Of a stretch of DNA of 64,000 bases, positions 39,564 to 48,908 are shown one piece after another. The stretch's first letter is position 1; every line of letters begins with the position of its first letter. The position numbers were made by a program, and so were the translations under genes. The stretch comes from Halobacteriovoraceae bacterium (GTDB lineage: Bacteria; Bdellovibrionota; Bacteriovoracia; Bacteriovoracales; Bacteriovoracaceae), in the NCBI GenBank assembly GCA_002707495.1, contig PAMZ01000022.1, positions 62,001 to 126,000 on the forward strand, given 5' to 3'. Under the pieces are notes generated by a model, which saw nothing but the letters and a program-made list of their open reading frames with translations, was not told where the DNA came from and made no database searches.

Positions 39564-39684
39564 CTCTTAATATATCGGCTATTTGGAGGTGAAAACTCTA
39601 AACCTAGATACCCGAGGGAACTTTTTGCTTTCCCCATTGGAGTTAAAAATATCAAATAAATTTAAACACTTAGATCTCTTAGCC

Positions 39685-40941
39685 TTATTGAAAGACTTCT
39701 AAATGATTACCGTTTTTAAATACTGATAGCTTTCTTTTGCCTATTAATCCAGGTTTGCCATCATTACCATTTCGACCATAACTTCCAGGATTGGCTTGAT
39801 AGTCTGGCTTAACTCTACATTGATGCGCTTTAATAGATCTTACATGCTCATCAAATTCTTTAAGCGAAGTTCTTGCCACAGAAGGAAGAAAGCCTCCCGG
39901 TTTTCCCCCAAGTTGTCCCACTTGCCCGGAACTTCCATTGCCAGGTTCACTAACAAAATGTATTTGAATCTTAGATTCATTTTTAGAAGTAAAAACGAAA
40001 ACTCCCATATCCCCTCCACTTTGTCCTTTAGCACCGTCCACACCATCATGACCATTTGTTGCCCTACTACTTGCCAGTGCAATGTCTCTACATTTTCTTG
40101 CACGACTCCCTCTTACTCCTCTACCCAGAATATCTGCTGGACTCCCTTTCTGAGCTCTTTTTCCTGATGGATAACTTGGAATATAAGAACCTCCATCTTG
40201 TCCACTTAAATCCACTGTTAAATCGCCTTCCATTTCTTCCGTTATAATTCTTAGCTCTCCCCCATCTTTGCCATTTTGCCCTTTTGGGGCTTTTTGATCT
40301 TCTTCGGAAAAGGATTTCACTTGTCCACCTAGTGAAAAAAAGCGCTCAGCAACAAGAGAAATTTTTTGGTCTTTTATTAACAATGTACTTTCATCTTTGA
40401 TTAAAATGATTCCCAGTTTAATAGAGTCATTAAGGTCAGGCCGTAATTCAGAAATATACAATTGATTTTCGATAATTATATCTTTATAAATTTTTTTAGG
40501 CTTATTCATAAAAACTACTCTGTCATTTAGATCTTCAACTCGACACTGAACCACAACTTCCAAAGGGTCATCATCCGTTAAGTTAAACGCCATATTTAAT
40601 CGTGAAGCCCCTACCTCAAAAGCCTCTTCGAGAATTTCTACTTTCCCAAGTCTATTCCTGGACTTTTCGCAGATAAGCTTCTCTCCACTAAAGGCGGGAG
40701 ACTTAAAATCTGCTTGAATGATATATTCATTAAAAAGGTGTTCATGGGATAAAATAGAGTTTTGATCTAAGTTTTTAACACGATTAATTTTTTTAACAAA
40801 TTTGAGAGGTCCCTCATCCATAGAAATTTGAATATTTTCTTGAGTCGAAAGAGAGTTCCATTGAGAATTATTTTCGTTGTCCTGATTTTTTCCACAACTA
40901 ACAAACTGAACTAACGAGATTAAAAGAATAAAATTTTTCAT
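39685..40941 (-). CDS. Lipoprotein with glycine-rich, collagen-like C-terminal half
   Basis: 418 residues from ATG 40941, chosen for its GGAGG four bases upstream; the ten-residue longer form is rejected. The lipobox FVSC marks the lipid anchor. The first half is beta-rich with no known family. From about residue 215 onward, G-x-x-G clusters appear (GQNGKDGGE, GHDGVDGAKGQSGGD, GNDGKPGLIGK), interrupted by globular stretches, giving an irregular collagen-like or filamentous surface structure. Likely a surface lipoprotein. Its gene is isolated, with a hairpin and the TPR gene upstream. Confidence 0.72.
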   Translation of the reverse strand: MKNFILLISLVQFVSCGKNQDNENNSQWNSLSTQENIQISMDEGPLKFVKKINRVKNLDQNSILSHEHLFNEYIIQADFKSPAFSGEKLICEKSRNRLGKVEILEEAFEVGASRLNMAFNLTDDDPLEVVVQCRVEDLNDRVVFMNKPKKIYKDIIIENQLYISELRPDLNDSIKLGIILIKDESTLLIKDQKISLVAERFFSLGGQVKSFSEEDQKAPKGQNGKDGGELRIITEEMEGDLTVDLSGQDGGSYIPSYPSGKRAQKGSPADILGRGVRGSRARKCRDIALASSRATNGHDGVDGAKGQSGGDMGVFVFTSKNESKIQIHFVSEPGNGSSGQVGQLGGKPGGFLPSVARTSLKEFDEHVRSIKAHQCRVKPDYQANPGSYGRNGNDGKPGLIGKRKLSVFKNGNHLEVFQ

Positions 40942-40987
40942 GTAGCCTCCAATATCTTGATTGAAGGCCACATTACTGATTCGATAA

Positions 40988-41017
40988 GACTAAGCTAAGG
41001 CTGCTATGCTCTTAGTC
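40988..41017. terminator. Hairpin after the TonB operon
   Basis: GACTAAG (40988-40994) and CTTAGTC (41011-41017) form a 7-bp stem; a T-run follows on the plus strand. On the minus strand, where the operon ends, the T-tract is weak, so orientation is uncertain. Confidence 0.45.
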
Positions 41018-41043
41018 GTTCTTTTTTTCAAATCTAAAAAAAT

Positions 41044-42306
41044 TTATAATCCCGCATTTTGCTCACTTAAAGCCATCTTTTGATTCTTAATTTGATCAAT
41101 GAGGTTTGCTACAGATGAGTCATCTTTTTTATGCTTTTGTGCTTTTTTCAAAGACGCTAGTGCTAAATCCAACTCGTTATTGCTAAAATGGGCCAATCCA
41201 ATCGCATAGTGAACTTTTCCAGTATCTTTAAGCTTTCCTTTTACAAGAGACTTCTCAAAAGAGTTTATTGCCTCAGCTACTTTGTCGCCTTCAAGAAGCA
41301 TATAGCCACGTTTTGCTAAGATTTCGCCATCATTTGAAAGATTACCTGCTCTTTCTAAGACTTCAACGGCAAGATCTAATTCACGAGCCTGATAAAATGC
41401 TTGAGAGAGTAGTTCTAAGTTTTCTTTAGTCTCTTTTACTCTTCCTGCTTGGATTTCCTTATCTAGAACGACTGCTCCTTTATAAGGCATTTTAAGAAAA
41501 ATCATAAGACTTACCATATTATTGATTTCACTTTCTTCAGTGATATGTCCTTCTTTATAAGCCATTTCCATAATAGCTAAGGCTTTTTCGTCTTCAAAAA
41601 GAGATAGATAAGTCTGGTATAATTGTTTCCAGTATCTCCCTTTTTCAGGATATTGACTGGTAAGAGTGATCAATATTTTTAGAGCGTTCTGAAAGCGCTC
41701 TAGGCTATGATTTAAGGATAACGCGTACTGAAGCCATTTTTCTTGTGGCTTTGCTTCCAAGTTAATCGCTTGATTTACATAGTCTAAGGCCTTAGCTTTT
41801 TCACCTTTTTGACCAAGGATCATTCCCATTAACATATAGGACTGAGCCGTTCTTTTTTCAGCAAGTGAAAACCATTCCGTTAATGTTGCATGAGCATCTT
41901 CAAAGGACTCTTCTGCAAATTGTAGCTGAGCAAGAGTGTATAGCGTAGACATCGTAGGCGCATAAGGAAGAGTATTTACTTTAAGTGCATTTTTCAGAGC
42001 TTTAATAGCCTTTTTATTATTTCCAGATCCAGCAAGTGTAAATCCAAGATTCTGCCAGACCAGAGCATACTCATAACGTCGTTTTTCAGTTTGTTTTAAA
42101 AGCTGTAATAGTTCTGCAACAGCTTTATTGTCCTCTTTATTTCTAGAATACCGAAACGCTCGCTCAAGCCTTTTGTGGGTTATTTTTGAAGTAAGTCCCG
42201 CTTTTCTTTGCATGAGTCTTTCTTTAGCAGACATTGTTGGCTTGATAGCAGCAAAAGCTGAAAGAGAAAATGATAGGATGAGAAAACTAATTATTGTAAA
42301 CTTCAT
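41044..42306 (-). CDS. TPR-repeat protein of the TonB2-type operon
   Basis: 420 residues with a signal peptide (ending SAFAA) and several tetratricopeptide repeats (ALVWQNLGFTLAGSGNNKKAIKALKNAL, AQSYMLMGMILGQKGEKAKAL and later copies). It is the last gene of the receptor-DUF3450-ttpC-exbB-exbD-tonB operon, two bases after tonB, the same position as the TPR protein of the Vibrio TonB2 locus. It acts in the periplasm, probably holding or stabilising the TonB complex or linking it to an outer-membrane receptor. Confidence 0.85.
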   Translation of the reverse strand: MKFTIISFLILSFSLSAFAAIKPTMSAKERLMQRKAGLTSKITHKRLERAFRYSRNKEDNKAVAELLQLLKQTEKRRYEYALVWQNLGFTLAGSGNNKKAIKALKNALKVNTLPYAPTMSTLYTLAQLQFAEESFEDAHATLTEWFSLAEKRTAQSYMLMGMILGQKGEKAKALDYVNQAINLEAKPQEKWLQYALSLNHSLERFQNALKILITLTSQYPEKGRYWKQLYQTYLSLFEDEKALAIMEMAYKEGHITEESEINNMVSLMIFLKMPYKGAVVLDKEIQAGRVKETKENLELLSQAFYQARELDLAVEVLERAGNLSNDGEILAKRGYMLLEGDKVAEAINSFEKSLVKGKLKDTGKVHYAIGLAHFSNNELDLALASLKKAQKHKKDDSSVANLIDQIKNQKMALSEQNAGL

Positions 42307-42308
42307 TT

Positions 42309-42974
42309 TTACTGCTCCATCTTAAAGTCTAATTGGACTTTTAATCCTGTTCTTTTAACACCCTTGCCTTTGACTATTTTAGGGCGATATTTCCATTTTA
42401 AGACCGCGCGTCTTGCTGCGAGATCAAAAACATCTCTTGGACTAGAATCTACTACTCTAGCGTCCGAAACAGTCCCATCTGGGTTTAGATCAAATTGAAT
42501 TCTCACCCAACCTTGCTCGATACCTTGACTCAAAGCTTCTCTAGGAAACTGAGGCTCAACACGAACGAGTGGCATTTCATCTGAACCTTGAGAGGCACCT
42601 CCGCCTCCGGCTGCGACTCCCATACCACCTTTACCAAGGGCAAGAGGAATATCTAGTTTCGGCGTATCAAATTTCATATCTGGACGATTAGGTGTCACAG
42701 ACTTTTGTTTCATATTGACTGACTTAGTAGCTTTAGGTTGTTCTTTAATCTCTGGTTTTTTAGGTAACTTCCTTTTTCTAAGCTCTGTTTGTGTTGGACG
42801 TTTAATTCTCACAAACTCAATCACATTTTCAGAGTCACTGGATTTCCCTAAACTTTTTCCGCCACTTATTAGATAGGCCATAAAGTAAAAAAGAAAAGTT
42901 GTGACAATTACGGCTACAGATAGGTAGCCTAAAAATTGAACACTTGAATTTCTTTGACTCGCAACTCTAATCAT
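42309..42974 (-). CDS. tonB2: TonB-family energy transducer
   Basis: 221 residues from ATG 42974, which overlaps the exbD stop by 8 bases; an upstream longer form is unlikely. It has an N-terminal membrane anchor (about 15-38), a Lys/Pro-rich periplasmic spacer (KRKLPKKPEIKEQPK) and the C-terminal TonB domain (EPQFPREALSQGIEQGWVRIQFDLNPDGTVSDARVVDS). It transmits proton-motive energy from the ExbB/ExbD complex to the outer-membrane receptor. The gene order identifies it as the TonB2/TtpC type. Confidence 0.92.
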   Translation of the reverse strand: MIRVASQRNSSVQFLGYLSVAVIVTTFLFYFMAYLISGGKSLGKSSDSENVIEFVRIKRPTQTELRKRKLPKKPEIKEQPKATKSVNMKQKSVTPNRPDMKFDTPKLDIPLALGKGGMGVAAGGGGASQGSDEMPLVRVEPQFPREALSQGIEQGWVRIQFDLNPDGTVSDARVVDSSPRDVFDLAARRAVLKWKYRPKIVKGKGVKRTGLKVQLDFKMEQ

Positions 42975-43377
42975 TGACCTTACCCGCAACTGAAATATTT
43001 GTGATTCCACCAAGTCTGACTTGATCCATAACCTGGACTAAGATTCCTGTTTTAGAGGCTTTATCGGCTTGAATAACGACACTTCCCTCTGGCATCTCAG
43101 CTCTCATTCTCTCAATATTGGCGCGAACAGAACGGACATCAACTTTACGTCGATCCATCCAAACATCGCCAAGCTCATTAATCGCAATTAAGATACTAGC
43201 CTTTTCTTTATTATCAGAGCTTGCGGCTGTCGGTCGATTGACGTCAATTCCAGCTTCTTTAACAAAAGAGGTCGTAACGATAAAAAAGATAAGCATAATA
43301 AAGACAACATCAAGCATCGAAGTCATATCGATTGTTGCTTCATCGGCTCCAGCAGTTCTAGAAGCTTTTCTTCTCAT
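42967..43377 (-). CDS. exbD2: ExbD-type proton channel subunit
   Basis: 136 residues. One N-terminal membrane helix has the conserved acidic residue D23 (SMLDVVFIMLIFF) needed for proton passage, followed by a periplasmic domain with MPEGSVVIQADK and the C-terminal GITNISVAG. With ExbB it forms the motor that energises TonB. It overlaps tonB downstream and is separated from exbB by 2 bases, so translation is coupled. Confidence 0.95.
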   Translation of the reverse strand: MRRKASRTAGADEATIDMTSMLDVVFIMLIFFIVTTSFVKEAGIDVNRPTAASSDNKEKASILIAINELGDVWMDRRKVDVRSVRANIERMRAEMPEGSVVIQADKASKTGILVQVMDQVRLGGITNISVAGKVND

Positions 43378-43379
43378 GA

Positions 43380-43904
43380 TTATACCTCCTCCTCAAAAGT
43401 GAGTTCATCACTTAAGTGGTTAAATAAAGTGTTTGATTTGTTTTCAAAAAAACTTCCAAAAAATAATCCTGAAAGTGCAGCCACCATTCCGGCCATCGTA
43501 GGTATCGTGGCCATAGAAATTCCACTCGCCATAAGTCTTGCGTTTCCAGTTCCCGTCATGGCCATAACATCAAAAACTGAAATCATTCCAGTCACAGTTC
43601 CTAAAAGTCCCAACAATGGACAAAGAGCGACTAGAACTTTGATGTTTGAAATATTCTTTTTAAGCGACATCTTTACTATAGAGAGCTGAGCTTCTCGAAC
43701 TCTATGAGCTGTCCAAGACTTATGCTCAGATCTCCCGTGCCATGCTTCAACGATTTTACCTTTCATCGATGGAAATACTTTCCACATAAAAAGGTATCTC
43801 TCTAAGATCAAACTCCAAAGTAAGATCGAGGTGAAGAAGATGACCCATAAGACATCTCCTCCGGCACTTAGAAAGTCGCTTACAAATTGTAGGACTTGAT
43901 TCAT
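43380..43904 (-). CDS. exbB2: ExbB/TolQ-type proton channel subunit
   Basis: 174 residues with the three-helix ExbB/TolQ layout. The conserved cytoplasmic-helix to TM2 block reads LVALCPLLGLLGTVTGMISVFD, and TM3 is MATIPTMAGMVAALSGLFFG. It is the pentameric scaffold around the ExbD helix. It follows ttpC with a 4-base overlap. Distinct from the longer TtpC protein, which shares the same channel domain. Confidence 0.95.
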   Translation of the reverse strand: MNQVLQFVSDFLSAGGDVLWVIFFTSILLWSLILERYLFMWKVFPSMKGKIVEAWHGRSEHKSWTAHRVREAQLSIVKMSLKKNISNIKVLVALCPLLGLLGTVTGMISVFDVMAMTGTGNARLMASGISMATIPTMAGMVAALSGLFFGSFFENKSNTLFNHLSDELTFEEEV

Positions 43905-45232
43905 GCTTTAATCCCCTGTTCGGCTTTTTCAGCTAAAAGTCCAGCTGTTTGTTCTTCAAGTATTTGTACTAACTCCTGACTTTTCCCAGAGATTAGATTA
44001 TGGAGAAGTAAAAGAGGAATCGCACAGACAAGACCAAGGACAGTTGTCACAAGAGCTGTGGAGATACCACCAGCCATAAGCTTTGGATCTCCAGTTCCAA
44101 AAAGCGTAATAGATTGGAATGTTCCGATCATACCAGTAACAGTTCCGAGCAGCCCTAGAAGAGGAGCAACAGCAGCAAGTAACTTAATCGTACTAATTCC
44201 TCGCTCTAACTTAGGAACAGCTTTTGTGATGGATGCATCCATTTTAAGCTCAAGTGTTTCAATATCTTTATCTTTAAACTCATTAAAATCTTTCATAAGC
44301 TGTCCCAGAAGGTTTCCTTCAAGAGTCTCTGAAGAATTAAGCTGAGCACTCATTTTCTTTTTCTCTCGAGTTAAGCTTACAAATCTCTCTCCTACAAGTA
44401 TGAGTCCAACAAAAAGAAGTGCTAGAATTACGTACCCAACAACTCCCCCTTGATTAATTCTCTCTCTGAGACTTGGAGTATTGACGAGCATTGAAAGCAA
44501 TGATCCACGAGAAGGATCCACCGCTAAAGCTTGAACTCCCTTTTTACTCGCTTCAAAATCTTCTACCATTGAAAGAACTTCACTAGGCTGACGCTCAAGT
44601 TCGATTATCTGCTTTGTCTCACCGCTGTAAACGAGATATTTACCGTCTGCGATTAGGTTGAAACTTCCAATTCTTGTGACATCTTTTTCAACCGCAACTC
44701 CTGAAGGCTCAAGAATTTTTGATTTGAAAGTCACAATTTTTCCTGATTCATTAATTTCATTAAGTATTCCATACCAAAGGCTTTTAAGCTCACCTAATGT
44801 AGGAAGAGCTTTTCTTGAAGCAAGGCTATCGACAAATTGCTCACGACCAGGAATTTGAGCAGAAACAACTGAAGTTTGAAATACCGACTTTAAGTCTCCT
44901 GAAGTTTGTTTTACAACTCCGAACATTTCACCAAGAGTTCCACTGGCAATATTAAGATCATTTTCTAGTGCCGTAAGAGTCTTCTCATTTGACTCAAAGG
45001 AGCTAGTCAATTGATCCGTTTTCGCTTCAAGACTAGCTAGTTTTGCTTTCGCGTTAGCAAGTAGTTCAGCTTGCTTCTTCTTATCAGAAAGAAAATCAGC
45101 TTCTCTTTTTTGAGCAATTTTCGTTTCTTGAGTTTTCTCTGCATTAATTTTAGTCAGGAGATTATCCAAAACTGGATTGGCCATAACATTCAATGAAAGC
45201 ATTAGAGCGGGTACAATCAATAGTTTTTTCAT
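43901..45232 (-). CDS. ttpC: TtpC-like large ExbB-family protein
   Basis: 443 residues: signal peptide, a long periplasmic helical/coiled-coil region (EADFLSDKKKQAELLANAKA and following, to about 240), a hydrophobic anchor, then a C-terminal ExbB-like channel domain (LLAAVAPLLGLLGTVTGMIGTFQ, then TALVTTVLGLVCAIPLLLLHN). This is the TtpC layout of the Vibrio TonB2 system, where TtpC is required in addition to ExbB2/ExbD2. It shares one base with the DUF3450 gene upstream. Confident, though TtpC function in this organism is by analogy. Confidence 0.92.
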   Translation of the reverse strand: MKKLLIVPALMLSLNVMANPVLDNLLTKINAEKTQETKIAQKREADFLSDKKKQAELLANAKAKLASLEAKTDQLTSSFESNEKTLTALENDLNIASGTLGEMFGVVKQTSGDLKSVFQTSVVSAQIPGREQFVDSLASRKALPTLGELKSLWYGILNEINESGKIVTFKSKILEPSGVAVEKDVTRIGSFNLIADGKYLVYSGETKQIIELERQPSEVLSMVEDFEASKKGVQALAVDPSRGSLLSMLVNTPSLRERINQGGVVGYVILALLFVGLILVGERFVSLTREKKKMSAQLNSSETLEGNLLGQLMKDFNEFKDKDIETLELKMDASITKAVPKLERGISTIKLLAAVAPLLGLLGTVTGMIGTFQSITLFGTGDPKLMAGGISTALVTTVLGLVCAIPLLLLHNLISGKSQELVQILEEQTAGLLAEKAEQGIKA

Positions 45233-45990
45233 TATAGTGTCTCCTTCTTAAGAGGTAATGTAAGTAGTTCTGGGGCTGTTTGTTTACGAGCGACTTTCAA
45301 TCCTGTTGTGATTGATCTTCTATAGTCGTCATCAAGCTCAACCCATTTCTTTGCAGTTTTATCCCAAACTCCTTGTTTTTTCTGATCAAGAGTTTGATAA
45401 GCAAGAGCAAGTCTTCCCACTCTCAAGAAATCAACTGTTATATCTTTTTTCCCAGTAGTGAGTTTTCCTCTGTAAGCTTCAAGGGTACGCCCATATTCAT
45501 TTTCAACTTGATAGGCCTCAAGAATTCGACGGAATTTTTCGGAAGTCGAAACATCCGCTCTATTCATCATCTCTTTTAGGTCTGCGACACGCTTTTTTCT
45601 CTCAATAGGAAGAAAGGGGGTATCATTTTCAACCATTTTATCCAGGGTCGCGAGCATTTCTAGCATAAAAGGAACAACTCCTTCATTAGTCTCCTTAATG
45701 CTTGCGATTTGATTTTTTAATGACTCTTGCTCATCCACTTGGTTTTGGATTAACTTCTCCAACTGAGCATTGTAGATCTGAGTATTTTCAATTTTTTGCA
45801 GAGTTCTTTTATACTCATCTAAAAGTTTTTGAGTCTCAATATCAAGCGTATCAACTTTTGCTTGCGAATCTTGAGTGATCTTTTCGCTATTTAATTGTTC
45901 CTTAATATCTCTTCCAAGTTTTGCTTTATCATTAGCAAGAATCTGAAAAGAGAGTAAAAGCATAAGTCCTGTCGCAAGTTTCTTATTCAT
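45232..45990 (-). CDS. DUF3450 periplasmic coiled-coil protein of the TonB operon
   Basis: 252 residues from ATG 45990 (GGGGAAATAGA before it, signal peptide MNKKLATGLMLLLSFQILA); a start at 46026 with AAGGGAG is an alternative with a longer N-terminus. The protein is a long helical coiled coil (ETQKLLDEYKRTLQKIENTQ) followed by FLPIERKKRVADLKEMM, typical of DUF3450. In Vibrio and Shewanella TonB2 loci this gene sits between the receptor and ttpC. It probably interacts with TtpC or the receptor in the periplasm. Confidence 0.88.
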   Translation of the reverse strand: MNKKLATGLMLLLSFQILANDKAKLGRDIKEQLNSEKITQDSQAKVDTLDIETQKLLDEYKRTLQKIENTQIYNAQLEKLIQNQVDEQESLKNQIASIKETNEGVVPFMLEMLATLDKMVENDTPFLPIERKKRVADLKEMMNRADVSTSEKFRRILEAYQVENEYGRTLEAYRGKLTTGKKDITVDFLRVGRLALAYQTLDQKKQGVWDKTAKKWVELDDDYRRSITTGLKVARKQTAPELLTLPLKKETL

Positions 45991-46036
45991 TCTATTTCCC
46001 CTTTTTATTTGCTTTATTTTATTCATTGTCTCTCCC

Positions 46037-48655
46037 TTAAAATCTCTGCTGGAATCCAACAAAGACACTTTGTCCTCTAGGATTGTACAAAGAAGTATTC
46101 AACTGATTGGTAGCATTTGAATCATCGAGAGGTGGAATCGTTTTAAAAATATTTTGAACCCCGAGAGTCGCTGATGTATCTCTTGATATCGCATAGCCAA
46201 TATTCAGATGAGACTCTGTGTATGATTCAAGCATGCCCTCTTCAGCGACTGCTTTTTCATGCTCACCGATCGTTACATTATTAAGAGATATCGTGAGTTT
46301 CTTTCTTCTATAATTAAGAGTCACGTTATTTCTCCAAGAGGGATATCCATTTTGTCCTAAGATGTCTTCGAATCCAGTTCCAGGAAAACCTTCGTTCTTG
46401 TAGTAGAAAAGCTGAGAGTGATTGATCTGAATACTAAAACTATTAGTTAATGCAAATCTTGTGGTTAGATCAACACCACTGATATCCAAAGATCCTAGGT
46501 TTAGGAGGGGTGCTTCGATATAATCAATATAACCTGCATCATCTCGTTCAACTGTAATTCCAAAATTGCTTTGAAGTGAGGAAGCTCCATTGTCTAACTC
46601 GTATTGAGTGAGCTGTTGAAGATTAATATCAACTACATTACTCAATTTACTTTGCCAAACATCAATTCCAATCATATTTCTAGGATTTGGTTGAAAGACA
46701 ATCCCGATATTGTAAGTTTCTGCTGTCTCTTCTTCAAGGCCTGCGTTACCGCCAGATCTAACGTTCCACTGATTAGGATTACAACTTGGAGTTGTACCAC
46801 CAGCATCTTGTTCTGCTTTACAGGCAACTTCATCAATAAAAGTTGGAAATCCGTCACTCTCGGCTGCATATAGATCTTTTAGCTGGGGAGCTTTAAATCC
46901 AGTTCCAGCAGAAGCTCTCACCATAAGAGATTTTGTTATATTCCAGCTGAAACCTAATTTAGGGTTGGTTGTATTTCCAAAGTCACTAAATTCATCATAA
47001 CGACCTGCTAATTGCACTTCCATACTTTTTGCAAGAGGAATAATTGTTTCAACATAGAATGATCTTGTCTCTCTCTCCCCTGCTCCATTACTTCCCGCGC
47101 TTCCAAAAACTTTTCCGTTCGCAGAGAGATCATCAACTTGTGTACTAAACTTTTCAGCCGTATGAGTGGCACCTATCGCTGCACCTGCGGCTCCATGAGA
47201 AGTCGAAAAGAGCTCCCCAGAAAATTTTAATTCCGTAAAATTATTTTCAGATCTTGATAATTGCCAAGGCTGATAAGCCGCGGAACTTAGTGAACCACGA
47301 CCTGCACCATAATCAAAAGGATTAAAGTCACCATTTTCAATAAGGGCCTGCATATCTTCAGTAAGACCGTAACCGGAAACACCAAGATCATTTTTATAAA
47401 CTGTATTTCTATCGAAGGTAAGGTCCCAGTCCCAAGTTCCCGTAACAGAGCCTTTCATCCCAGTTTGAAAACCTAAATTATAAGTGTCGATTTCAGTTTC
47501 ACGATTCCCTAACTCTACAGCTCTATATCTTAAGGTAACATCTCCACCTGCATAGCCTGGAATTCCTAACGTGGCGGCTGTAGCAGCTGGGATACTAAAA
47601 ACACCAGGGGCCGGAGCATAGTTCCACTTAACATCTTTTTTCGTACCATTTACTCTCCCGTAAAAAGTAATTCCGTTATCAGCTTCGTATTGAAAAAGTG
47701 ACATAAGATTAAGTTGTTTAAGTGCTGGCACGGAAGAAGCTTCTGCAGCATAATTATATCCACAAAACTCATTTCCTCTCCCACCATCGATTATATCACC
47801 AGCAGGACAATTATTGGTATCCGGCTTCCACTTTCCACCGTCATCAATATATGAACCTGGACTACCAGAAATAGAAAAAGCCTCTTCGCTCCAAGGTCTC
47901 GTTCTATCAAAAATAACTTCATTTTCTCTATAAGAAAGAACTGTTGTAATAGAGCTTCTTGCATTAGCCGAACCTGTAATCATTTCCGCTTGTTTCGTTG
48001 CTCCACCAGAAAACTGACTCATGAAAGTCTGTTGATAAGAAACACTCGTTCCGTTGTAATCTTTATGAGTGATAATATTAATAACACCACCAAGAGCGTC
48101 AGAACCGTAGGTGGCACTCGCTCCATCTAAAAGTACGTCTACTTTTTTTACGGCAGCCATAGGAATCAGGTTTAAATCGACTGAACCAGTAACGGCATCA
48201 ACCGGAAGTCTTTTTCCATTTAATAAGACAAGAGTTTTATCTGAACCAAGTCCTCTTAAGTTTACAGATGAAACACCTGCAGCCGAAGAACCTGATGCTT
48301 CTCGTGCCCCACCAAATGAACTAGCGGTAATATCTCGTAGAACATCTGAAATTGAATTGTATCCAGCTTGCTCAATCATTGATCGATCGATTTCCATAAC
48401 AGGAGAAACGTTTTGACCACCAGCTCTTTTAATATGAGAGCCAGTCACGTCCAATTTTTCATATTCTGCATCCTCAGGTGCAGCTTCAACTAAGTTAGAT
48501 TCAGGTTTAGCTTCTTCTTTTGCGGGAGCGATATTTTCATTATTGACCTCAAGACCTTCAGAGAACTCATCTAGGCTGAATCCATCAGAACTGTCCTGGG
48601 CACTTGCGGCTCCTACTATTAATAGACACGTAATTAATGTGATAAGTTTTGGCAC
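46037..48655 (-). CDS. TonB-dependent outer-membrane receptor
   Basis: 872 residues: a GTG start with GGGGGAG upstream, a signal peptide (ending GAASA), an N-terminal acidic linker, a plug domain (EKLDVTGSHIKR through VINIITHKD, including LVLLNGKRLP and LRGLGSD), and a long beta-barrel ending in the typical aromatic C-terminus (VFVGFQQRF). These receptors bring siderophores, cobalamin, sugars or peptides across the outer membrane. The ligand is unknown; the GSHIKR motif is common in receptors for larger substrates. It is first in the operon that supplies its own energising complex. Confidence 0.93.
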   Translation of the reverse strand: MPKLITLITCLLIVGAASAQDSSDGFSLDEFSEGLEVNNENIAPAKEEAKPESNLVEAAPEDAEYEKLDVTGSHIKRAGGQNVSPVMEIDRSMIEQAGYNSISDVLRDITASSFGGAREASGSSAAGVSSVNLRGLGSDKTLVLLNGKRLPVDAVTGSVDLNLIPMAAVKKVDVLLDGASATYGSDALGGVINIITHKDYNGTSVSYQQTFMSQFSGGATKQAEMITGSANARSSITTVLSYRENEVIFDRTRPWSEEAFSISGSPGSYIDDGGKWKPDTNNCPAGDIIDGGRGNEFCGYNYAAEASSVPALKQLNLMSLFQYEADNGITFYGRVNGTKKDVKWNYAPAPGVFSIPAATAATLGIPGYAGGDVTLRYRAVELGNRETEIDTYNLGFQTGMKGSVTGTWDWDLTFDRNTVYKNDLGVSGYGLTEDMQALIENGDFNPFDYGAGRGSLSSAAYQPWQLSRSENNFTELKFSGELFSTSHGAAGAAIGATHTAEKFSTQVDDLSANGKVFGSAGSNGAGERETRSFYVETIIPLAKSMEVQLAGRYDEFSDFGNTTNPKLGFSWNITKSLMVRASAGTGFKAPQLKDLYAAESDGFPTFIDEVACKAEQDAGGTTPSCNPNQWNVRSGGNAGLEEETAETYNIGIVFQPNPRNMIGIDVWQSKLSNVVDINLQQLTQYELDNGASSLQSNFGITVERDDAGYIDYIEAPLLNLGSLDISGVDLTTRFALTNSFSIQINHSQLFYYKNEGFPGTGFEDILGQNGYPSWRNNVTLNYRRKKLTISLNNVTIGEHEKAVAEEGMLESYTESHLNIGYAISRDTSATLGVQNIFKTIPPLDDSNATNQLNTSLYNPRGQSVFVGFQQRF

Positions 48656-48908
48656 TTGTTAACTCCCCCTTAACTTGGTTCCTATTAACGCCATCCATGT
48701 GTTAATGCGCCTTTACTCGCAAAAATGAGACCAAACTTTCTTACACCTTGACCTTAACTATAATTGATGAAAATAATTACTCTTAAGCTAAATTGGATTA
48801 CTCAGATGTAAGAAAACGAAAATCTAGGGGTAAGTGCCAAGAAGGCCACTGGAGTTAGATTGATACCAAAATAAGGTTTAATTAATGCGACGCATGGTGT
48901 GTTTTGAC

